A stretch of DNA of 5,628 nt, from assembly GCA_021804195.1 (NCBI GenBank), contig JAJZKJ010000173.1, positions 1 to 5,628 of the forward strand. Direction: 5' to 3'. Below, piece by piece: positions 1 to 5,167 of the stretch. This DNA comes from Acidobacteriota bacterium (GTDB lineage: Bacteria; Planctomycetota; Phycisphaerae; WQYP01; JAJZKJ01). The translations under genes were made by a program, and so were the position numbers. The notes below the pieces were generated by a model, which made no database searches, had not been told where the DNA came from, and was given only the letters and a program-made list of their open reading frames with translations. Within the stretch, counting starts at the first letter, position 1; every line of letters starts with the position of its first letter.

Positions 1-245
1 GGATCATTGGTTTTTTCCAGCGCGCCGGGGGTAAGATCAAGGTCCTGGTCGCCTTCTTCGCTATGCTCTCCCTCGCCTGACTCGCGCAACTCGTCGAGCG
101 GATCGAGAGCCGCGCCATAGGCTTCTTCGACTTCCTCATGGCGGGCATCGCCGCTGATTTCGCCTTCTTCTTCCAGGTAATTTTTTTCCTTGTCGGCGTG
201 AATCAGTTTTTTTATGTCGTCGAATTTGCCGTCGTCAATGGCCAC
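1..245 (-). CDS. rpoD: RNA polymerase primary sigma factor RpoD, N-terminal part (cut by window edge)
   Basis: Primary sigma-70 factors direct RNA polymerase core to housekeeping promoters. The frame starts at GTG (243-245), reads VAIDDGKFDDIKKLI... for 81 codons and is still open at base 1. The opening 'KFDDIKKLIHADKEKNYL' resembles the first helix of sigma region 1.1 ('F..IKKLI..GKEKGYL'). The end 'LDLTPGALEKTNDP' matches, from memory, the linker leading into region 1.2 ('NDPVRMYLREMG...') of acidobacterial RpoD. The part between is strongly acidic: 28 of the 81 residues are Asp or Glu and only 8 are Lys or Arg. The usual 'YDE.ND.LP' segment of region 1.1 is not recognisable. The start is supported by AAAGGAG five bases upstream. 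Only regions 1.1 and the edge of 1.2 are visible, so regions 2-4, which would prove the assignment, lie outside. The alternative is another group 1/2 sigma factor. Confidence 0.82.
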   Translation of the reverse strand, partial: MAIDDGKFDDIKKLIHADKEKNYLEEEGEISGDARHEEVEEAYGAALDPLDELRESGEGEHSEEGDQDLDLTPGALEKTND

Positions 246-250
246 CGTGT

Positions 251-257
251 CTCCTTT
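251..257 (-). promoter_or_regulatory. Ribosome binding site of rpoD
   Basis: On the minus strand AAAGGAG lies five bases (ACACG) before the GTG at 243-245. It is a strong Shine-Dalgarno match and fixes the start of the sigma factor at a non-ATG codon. Confidence 0.85.
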
Positions 258-271
258 GGAAATAGCGGGCT

Positions 272-289
272 GGGAAATTTGGGAAATTT
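272..289 (-). repeat. Tandem 9-bp repeat at the predicted rpoD transcription start
   Basis: GGGAAATTT occurs twice head to tail on the plus strand (272-280 and 281-289), read as AAATTTCCC twice on the minus strand. It covers the predicted start site and early leader of rpoD. It may be chance slippage, a protein-binding site or a feature of the initial transcribed region; the sequence does not tell which. Confidence 0.7.
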
Positions 290-293
290 GTTT

Positions 294-322
294 ATTTTAC
301 AGCTTTTAACAGCCGGCATCAA
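294..322 (-). promoter_or_regulatory. Sigma-70 type promoter for rpoD
   Basis: On the minus strand TTGATG (317-322) and TAAAAT (294-299) are separated by exactly 17 bases. These match the -35 consensus TTGACA at 4 of 6 positions and the -10 consensus TATAAT at 5 of 6. Transcription would begin near 286-288, giving a leader of about 40 bases that contains the ribosome binding site. Position and spacing make this a convincing promoter for rpoD independent of the upstream gene. No experimental evidence is available. Confidence 0.65.
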
Positions 323-360
323 CAAATTCTTGAGCCCGAATGATTGGATGATGGCCCATG

Positions 361-375
361 GCCGAAAGTTTCGGC
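361..375. promoter_or_regulatory. 15-bp perfect palindrome, possible operator upstream of rpoD promoter
   Basis: GCCGAAAGTTTCGGC is two 7-bp inverted arms around one central base. It lies about 40 bases upstream of the -35 hexamer of the rpoD promoter and is not followed by a T-run on either strand, so it is unlikely to be an intrinsic terminator. Its form suits a dimeric regulator bound upstream of the promoter. I do not recognise the motif as belonging to a named regulator. Confidence 0.4.
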
Positions 376-407
376 TAAAACCGGAAAATCAGCTCGGAAT
401 TGGCGGG

Positions 408-511
408 AAATAAAAATAAATAAGGCGGACTGAAGCTTCGCGTCCCTTGGGATGATGGATCAACTTTCGTCGTTCACTCACACCCCAAAAAAGCGATTCT
501 TTTTGTCCGCC
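408..511 (-). terminator. Long inverted repeat with U-rich tail, candidate terminator of the propeller gene
   Basis: On the minus strand GGCGGAC (505-511) and GTCCGCC (424-430) are exact complements 74 bases apart. The second arm is followed at once by TTATTTATTTTTATTT (423 down to 408). A 7-bp GC-rich stem followed by a U-rich run is the shape of an intrinsic terminator, and it lies between the propeller gene and the rpoD promoter where one is expected. The loop is much longer than usual and I could not find an obvious internal fold, so this is a candidate only. Confidence 0.4.
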
Positions 512-530
512 CATCCATAGGATGGATGGG
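510..530 (-). other. 9-bp perfect hairpin with 3-base loop
   Basis: CCCATCCAT (510-518) and ATGGATGGG (522-530) are exact complements around a 3-base loop. Neither strand has a T-run directly after it. It shares bases 510-511 with the longer inverted repeat at 424-511, so only slightly shortened versions of both could form together. Confidence 0.65.
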
Positions 531-556
531 TTGAAAATAAGGTTGTTTGCCGGCAG

Positions 557-587
557 AGAGTGGGCAAAATATGACTTTGCCCACTCT
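557..587 (-). other. 12-bp perfect hairpin in the 3' region of the propeller gene
   Basis: AGAGTGGGCAAA (557-568) and TTTGCCCACTCT (576-587) pair perfectly around a 7-base loop, beginning 16 bases after the stop codon of the propeller gene. There is no T-run directly after the stem on the minus strand, so a standard intrinsic terminator is not supported. It could protect the mRNA 3' end or assist termination. A further GGCAAA on the minus strand (546-551) could compete for the same TTTGCC arm. Confidence 0.7.
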
Positions 588-603
588 AAACCATTGATTT
601 TTC

Positions 604-3600
604 TTAGTTTACAGTCAACGTCAGCGATTGGGACTGGGTGATAGTGCCCGACGTTGCCGTGACCGTTAGTGTGTAGCTGCCAGCCGGGGTGCCGGGGTTC
701 GATGGCGGCGGTGTGCTGCTGCTGCCACCACCACAGCCAGCCAAAGAGAGGCCGAGCAGAGCGATCCCGATGCCCGAAGACAGTGCCGGAGCCCAACCTT
801 TCCGGCGGGAACGCAGCCATAAACCGGCCAGCAGGAGCATGATTCCACTCACGCCCAGAGCAAAAAGCCATAGCCGGTCGCCCCCATTCCAGGGCTGTGA
901 AGGCGGGGGCACGGGCAGACCACTGGCGGCCGTGGTGGTGACGCTAATGGTGCTGGAAGCAGTCGCGGAACTGGAAATGGTCAGCGAAGCGGGATTCGGC
1001 GTGCATGTAGCTTCGGAAGGCGCTCCGGTGCAGGTAAGTTTCACCGTTCCATTAAAGCCATTCGAGGGCGTAATGGTTAGCGAATAGGTTGCGGAACTGC
1101 CCGGAGAGACAGTGGCGCTGGCCGTTGCCGCGGTCAGGGTGAAGTTGGGCGCGGGCAGCGCGGGAATCGTCCAGGCGCCGCGGCCGTGGGTGGCGGCCAC
1201 GACCAACTCGGGACCCACCTTGCTAAAGGTCAAATCCAGCACCGCCGAGGCCGGCAAGCCGGACCCCAGTTGCTCCCATTGCTCGTTGGTTCCTCCCGCT
1301 CCGCCATCGGTGGTGGCGAAAACGCCAATGTCGGTGCCCACGTAGATATTGCTGGGCGCATTGGGGTCAATCAGGATGGTATTCAGAGGAATATTGGGCA
1401 AATTCCCGGTGATATCGGTCCAGGTCGTGCCCTGGTTGCTGCTCATGAAAATATGCTGCCCGCCCGTGCCGTTGGAACTGGCGCCAAAATCCTGCACGCC
1501 GACATAAATTTTATCGGGATTCGTGGGATCAATCGCGATGGAGCTGAGTGGGCGAGTAGCCGTGGTCGCGGTCAAGGGAATTGGACTGGTTAAAGTCCAG
1601 GTAGGCTGCGCAACCCCGGTGGAGGCGCAGTTGCCGTTGACCACGCAAGTGGCGTTATTGGAAAAAGCCACGTTCCCGTCATCGGTGACGGCATAGATCG
1701 TGGCGGGAGAGCTGGGTGCGGCCGCGACCTGATCAATATAGGATCCATTATTGGCGCAGGTGCCGGTGCTGCCAGGGTTGCCTGTGGTCACGTCCGGGCT
1801 GATTGCGATCCAGTTCGCGCCATCGGAGGCGGGCACGGCGGGACCAGCCCAAACACGGCAAGTGCCGAGCAGAACGTAGCCATTATTGCTGGATAAAAGC
1901 TGGAAGGGCACGTAGAAGGCGCTGGCGTCTTTAATGACGCTGCTATCCACAACGGTATTCAAAATGGCTGAAGTTGACGTGCAGGTATAAAAACTTGTGC
2001 AGGATGGGTATTGGGTTGAACCGCCGGTCAGCGAATAGGCCAGGCTGATGCCGGTGTTTTCGCCCAGCACCAGATCCGTGGGCGTGTTGTTGATGGTGGT
2101 GGCAAGCGAAGCCGTCTGGCCGCCATCGCCAAAATCATCCGCCGTCCAGGTCAGGCCGTTGCTGCCGGTGGGCGGGTTTGCGCCATTGCCGCTGATTGCG
2201 ACGTCGTTGTCCTGTGAACCGCCGAAATAAACGCCGGCGGTATCGGCGTCGGTAGAGACGTTATAAAACTGAATGGTATTCAGATCAGTATTCAGGTCAG
2301 TCCAGTTGGTATAGGTGGTATTGGCGCCATCTTGCGTGACCCACACGCCGCCATCATTGCCGCTGAACCAGACGCTGCCATTCAAGGCCGCAATGACGTG
2401 CTCATCCGGATGTACAGTGCCTGAACCATAAGCCTGCGTTATATCGGTCCATGTGGTTGTCATGCCATTGACGGTTTGCGCCATCCAGAGATCAATGCCA
2501 CCCACAATCAACGCCGTGCTGCCGGCGGGAGCGGTAATGGGCTGGTCGTAGTAGCCCTGGTTATCGGAATTGAACAGCGGGTCGCTGACCGAACACCAGC
2601 CAGGAGAATTCGTAGTGCCCGTAGAACCGCTGGGACAGAGGGGCGCGGCGATCGGAGTCCAGGTCGTGCCATCATTGATGCTCTGGACCAGGCCAGTATC
2701 ACAGCCGGAAGTCTGGCCGGAGCAGGCGGTGGGGGTGGAGAGCATGCCGTTGCTGTCGGAAATCACGGCATAGACCACGCCCTGGCGCGCGGTCAGGGAA
2801 GAGCGATAAAAATTATCGTAGCTGGTAGTAAAGTTGTAGCTGGGCGCGACATTATTGGCAAAAGGGGTGGTTACCGGCGTCCAGGTCTGGCCCTGATCGG
2901 TGGATTTGAAAAAGCCCCTGCTATCCACGGCCGCGATATAGGTCGCGTTCTGGGCATCATAGGTCATATTGGTCACGGACCATAAATATCCATTCGCGCT
3001 GAACGTCGCGACCTTTGACCAGGTATTGCCGCCATCGGCCGAGCGGAAAATGCCGGGGGTGGGAGTTAAATTGAAGGCGCCAACATCCTGGCTGGAGGCC
3101 GCGGCCAGAATGATTTGCGGGTTCACCGGATCCACTAAAATGCTGGAAAAACCTTCGCCCAGAAAACTTTCCGCGCAGGTCCCGCTGGAACAATCCGCAC
3201 CGGTAATGTTGGTCCAGGTGGCGCCACCGTCATGGGACACCAAAATCCCCTGTCCGTAATAGCTGTCAATCGCGCTGTCGGGCTCGCCGGTGCCGACAAT
3301 AATAGTGGGCACGCCGGTCGAACTGCCCGGCGCGAGCGCGATGGCGCCCACGGACAATGTCGGCTGGCCGTCGGTGAGCGGTTTCCAGGTGGGGGTGGCG
3401 CTGAGCGCATTTGTGGTCACCCAGACTCCCCCGTATGCCGCGCCGACATAAACGGTGTTTCCCGTGGGATCATCGGCGGAGTCAATCGCTATCGCGGTGA
3501 CCCGGCCGCTGACATTGCCGGAAAATATATCATTTTCCGGACTGGGACCCAACGCCGTCCAACTGCCGCTGGTCGCCGGCAGGCTGCTGCCCTTCAAGGG

Positions 3601-3867
3601 ACTTTGGGTGGAGTAGTTTTCCCGGCGGCGCAGGGCAAATGGAAGCCGATCGCGCTGGCGGATGGCCCGGCGCAATAGCTCCGCCCTCGACACGCCGGCT
3701 GGTCCGCCCTGGCGGCCGCGCAAGAAAAACTGCTGGCGGGCGAAAGGATTATCATGATCGGGGCGGCGGATTGCGTGGGCCGGCGCGGTGGTTTGCGCGG
3801 CTGCTCCCAATGGCCAGGCCATTAAAATGACGAAAAAGCTGAAAGAATATCTGAAAGAGCGTCTCAC
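604..3867 (-). CDS. Large secreted BNR/sortilin-like beta-propeller protein with Ig-like domain and C-terminal membrane hairpin
   Basis: This gene encodes 1087 residues from GTG 3865-3867 to TAA 604-606. Residues 1-24 are a classic signal peptide (RRSFRYSFSFFVIL..., cleavage after AAA). An Arg-rich segment follows at about 34-85, then a WD40/YVTN/BNR-like propeller region at about 101-905. The propeller has Asp-box repeats: SHDGGATW 211-218, SADGGNTW 276-283, STDQGQTW 322-329, SINDGTTW 396-403 and SSNQGTTW 809-816. It also has family marks GTGEP 192-196, HPDEH 486-490, GNDGGVW 503-509, GGSQDND 549-555 and THGRGAW 893-899. Residues 906-980 are an Ig-like module (VSPGSSATYSLTITPSNGFNG). Hydrophobic helices at 1000-1018 and 1026-1044 flank RSRRKGW; LSLAGC (Cys 1045), a Gly/Ser/Pro linker and a beta-strand tail end the protein. 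Fourteen cysteines form close pairs, as expected outside the cytoplasm. Asp boxes also occur in GH74 xyloglucanases and sialidases, but I see no basis for a catalytic call. Substrate and partner are unknown. Confidence 0.85.
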   Translation of the reverse strand: MRRSFRYSFSFFVILMAWPLGAAAQTTAPAHAIRRPDHDNPFARQQFFLRGRQGGPAGVSRAELLRRAIRQRDRLPFALRRRENYSTQSPLKGSSLPATSGSWTALGPSPENDIFSGNVSGRVTAIAIDSADDPTGNTVYVGAAYGGVWVTTNALSATPTWKPLTDGQPTLSVGAIALAPGSSTGVPTIIVGTGEPDSAIDSYYGQGILVSHDGGATWTNITGADCSSGTCAESFLGEGFSSILVDPVNPQIILAAASSQDVGAFNLTPTPGIFRSADGGNTWSKVATFSANGYLWSVTNMTYDAQNATYIAAVDSRGFFKSTDQGQTWTPVTTPFANNVAPSYNFTTSYDNFYRSSLTARQGVVYAVISDSNGMLSTPTACSGQTSGCDTGLVQSINDGTTWTPIAAPLCPSGSTGTTNSPGWCSVSDPLFNSDNQGYYDQPITAPAGSTALIVGGIDLWMAQTVNGMTTTWTDITQAYGSGTVHPDEHVIAALNGSVWFSGNDGGVWVTQDGANTTYTNWTDLNTDLNTIQFYNVSTDADTAGVYFGGSQDNDVAISGNGANPPTGSNGLTWTADDFGDGGQTASLATTINNTPTDLVLGENTGISLAYSLTGGSTQYPSCTSFYTCTSTSAILNTVVDSSVIKDASAFYVPFQLLSSNNGYVLLGTCRVWAGPAVPASDGANWIAISPDVTTGNPGSTGTCANNGSYIDQVAAAPSSPATIYAVTDDGNVAFSNNATCVVNGNCASTGVAQPTWTLTSPIPLTATTATRPLSSIAIDPTNPDKIYVGVQDFGASSNGTGGQHIFMSSNQGTTWTDITGNLPNIPLNTILIDPNAPSNIYVGTDIGVFATTDGGAGGTNEQWEQLGSGLPASAVLDLTFSKVGPELVVAATHGRGAWTIPALPAPNFTLTAATASATVSPGSSATYSLTITPSNGFNGTVKLTCTGAPSEATCTPNPASLTISSSATASSTISVTTTAASGLPVPPPSQPWNGGDRLWLFALGVSGIMLLLAGLWLRSRRKGWAPALSSGIGIALLGLSLAGCGGGSSSTPPPSNPGTPAGSYTLTVTATSGTITQSQSLTLTVN

Positions 3868-3875
3868 GAGATTGA

Positions 3876-3881
3876 TCCTTT
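3876..3881 (-). promoter_or_regulatory. Ribosome binding site that fixes the propeller gene start
   Basis: AAAGGA on the minus strand lies eight bases before GTG 3865-3867. Starting there puts two arginines directly before the hydrophobic core of the signal peptide. The longer in-frame start, TTG at 3940-3942, has no comparable site and adds 25 residues before the signal peptide. Confidence 0.75.
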
Positions 3882-3983
3882 GTGCCGGGAACTGACTACC
3901 CGTAGAACGCACGTAAGCCCAAGGTTTGTATCTGAATTTCAAAGTATCACGAAATCAGGCCCCCCAGGCAGCCCAGGGACTTT

Positions 3984-4012
3984 ATTTATTGAGCACTTCT
4001 GGCCGAAATCAA
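3984..4012 (-). promoter_or_regulatory. Weak promoter candidate for the propeller gene
   Basis: On the minus strand TTGATT (4007-4012) and ATAAAT (3984-3989) are 17 bases apart. The -35 match is fair and the -10 match poor (3 of 6). It would give a leader of about 110 bases. It is the best pair I could find in the divergent region for this direction and may be chance. Confidence 0.25.
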
Positions 4013-4036
4013 CCGATGGATCCGGAGCAGACTGCA

Positions 4037-4042
4037 TAAAAT
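4037..4042 (+). promoter_or_regulatory. -10 element that would give a leaderless mRNA for the DUF481 gene
   Basis: TAAAAT at 4037-4042 ends seven bases before the ATG at 4050, so transcription would start at or next to the A of the start codon. No Shine-Dalgarno sequence lies at a usable distance; the nearest GGAG (4024-4027) is 22 bases away. No convincing -35 hexamer is seen about 17 bases upstream (CGATGG). Confidence 0.35.
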
Positions 4043-4049
4043 AAAATCA

Positions 4050-5159
4050 ATGCACCTTTCTCATCCGCATCCGAAGCCCGGGAGCCAACTCCACCCGCAG
4101 TTGTTCATGTTTGGAGTGAGTTTGATATTCCTGCTGCTGACTCCGCGGCTGCTGGCTGATCATCTGGTTTTTAAAAATGGCGACCGGTTGAGCGGAAGCC
4201 TGGTGCGGGCGGACGCGAATGGCGTCATTTTTCAGGCCGCCATGGTGGGCCCGTCCACCGTGCCCTGGAGCAATTTGCGCCGGCTGCGCACGCGGCAAGC
4301 CTTTGTGCTGATTACGGCCCGCTTTGGCCTGCTTCAGGGGCGCATTGAATGGCGCCATGGCCAAATCCTGGTGGTTCACCGGGGCCAGGTATCGGCGGTG
4401 TTTTTGCCCCGGCAGGTGGCGATGATCATTAACCCCGTGCTTTATGCCCAGCAGGTGACCGCGGCTTATCCGCTCTGGAGCGGCTGGCACGGGGCATTAT
4501 CGGCCGGGGTCAGCCTGGTGCGGGGCACGCAATCGGTGCGCAGCTTCAACGGCAACGTAAACCTGAGCCGCGCCACCCCGCGGCTGAGCTGGCTGCCGCC
4601 CAGCTCCAAAACCAGTTTCGCCTTCCAGGGCAACTATGGGCGCATCTCCCAGGCCAGGCAGCCAACCGTGCTGACGGATATTTTCAATGCCTCGCTGGAA
4701 CAGGACGAATACGTTTCCCAGCGGGTATTTTTATTTGCCAATGCGCTGTTCAACCATAACGTGGCCCAGGGCTTGAGTCTGCAGCAAGCCTATGGAGGCG
4801 GCATCGGCTGGACCATCATTAAAAATCCGATCGCGACGCTGCAGGTCAAATCCGATCTGCACTGGACCCAGCAGGCCTTCTATGCCCTGCGCCGCAGCCG
4901 CTTTCTGGCCACCAGCCTGACCGAATCCTACAGCCGCAAGCTGGCGCGCGCGGTGATGTGGACGGAAAGCCTGAGCGTGACGCCCGCCATCACCAATAGC
5001 GTGGCCTATCAGACCGCCGGCCAGACCTCGCTGGTGGTGCCCATCTATAAATCGCTCAGCTTCAATACCACCCTGATTGACAATTACCTCAATAACCCCG
5101 CCCCCGGGTTCCAGAAAAATTCGCTGCAGTTTAACTCCGGCATTCAGTTCAGCCTGTAG
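4050..5159 (+). CDS. DUF481 family outer-membrane beta-barrel protein
   Basis: This gene encodes 369 residues. A signal peptide (core LFMFGVSLIFLLL, likely cleavage after Ala 36 in TPRLLA) is followed by two short beta modules. These are 37-80 (LVFKNGDRLSGSLV...VPWSNLRRL) and 88-127 (GLLQGRIEWRHGQILVV...). The DUF481 barrel runs from about 140 to the end. Family marks are the opening WSGWHGALSAGVSLVRGTQS, the GGGIGWTIIKNP segment at 249-260, YLNNPAPGFQKNSL at 346-359 and alternating hydrophobic strands to a C-terminal IQFSL. There is no lipobox. E. coli YdiY belongs to this family; its molecular role is unknown, and export to the outer membrane is the supported inference. ATG 4050 is the first usable start after an in-frame stop at 3990-3992, but it lacks a ribosome binding site. 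ATG 4107 is possible but would leave a signal peptide with no basic n-region. The gene is divergent from the propeller gene and convergent with nfo. Confidence 0.82.
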   Translation: MHLSHPHPKPGSQLHPQLFMFGVSLIFLLLTPRLLADHLVFKNGDRLSGSLVRADANGVIFQAAMVGPSTVPWSNLRRLRTRQAFVLITARFGLLQGRIEWRHGQILVVHRGQVSAVFLPRQVAMIINPVLYAQQVTAAYPLWSGWHGALSAGVSLVRGTQSVRSFNGNVNLSRATPRLSWLPPSSKTSFAFQGNYGRISQARQPTVLTDIFNASLEQDEYVSQRVFLFANALFNHNVAQGLSLQQAYGGGIGWTIIKNPIATLQVKSDLHWTQQAFYALRRSRFLATSLTESYSRKLARAVMWTESLSVTPAITNSVAYQTAGQTSLVVPIYKSLSFNTTLIDNYLNNPAPGFQKNSLQFNSGIQFSL

Positions 5160-5167
5160 CGCGGCAT

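Larger units (their letters stand above)
246..603. other. Gene-free intergenic region between the propeller gene and rpoD
   Basis: I see no credible coding frame in these 358 bases; the frames crossing it are short and lack start signals. The left third carries the rpoD ribosome binding site, promoter, tandem repeat and palindrome. The right two thirds, which would be the 3' untranslated region of the propeller gene on the minus strand, carries two perfect hairpins (510-530, 557-587) and a longer inverted repeat with a U-rich tail (408-511). The composition is clearly more AT-rich than the flanking genes. No known small RNA family was recognised. Confidence 0.7.

Noticed and set aside
138..413. 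Plus-strand open frame of 91 codons with hydrophobic N-terminus
   Set aside because: It lies antisense to the rpoD start and promoter, and the phenylalanine-rich start is the complement of Glu/Lys-rich codons in rpoD.
604..843. A separate small lipoprotein gene starting at the in-frame ATG inside the first C-terminal helix of the propeller gene
   Set aside because: The frame is continuous with the large gene, there is no clear ribosome binding site before that ATG, and the helix is better explained as part of the parent protein.
2476..2985. Plus-strand open frame of 169 codons inside the propeller gene
   Set aside because: Antisense shadow of a GC-rich gene with Asp-box motifs in the opposite frame; composition (Gly/Arg/Ala-rich) is typical of a shadow and there is no ribosome binding site that I can see.
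604..3867. Assignment of the propeller protein as a GH74 xyloglucanase or sialidase
   Set aside because: Asp boxes are shared by many beta-propellers, and I cannot identify the catalytic residues or the family-specific segments of either enzyme.
3958..3979. Direct repeat of CCCAGG in a C-rich stretch of the divergent region
   Set aside because: Two 6-bp copies in low-complexity sequence are easily expected by chance.
4047..4490. Minus-strand open frame of 147 codons opposite the DUF481 gene
   Set aside because: The plus-strand frame carries a signal peptide and family motifs; the minus-strand frame shows no recognisable features.
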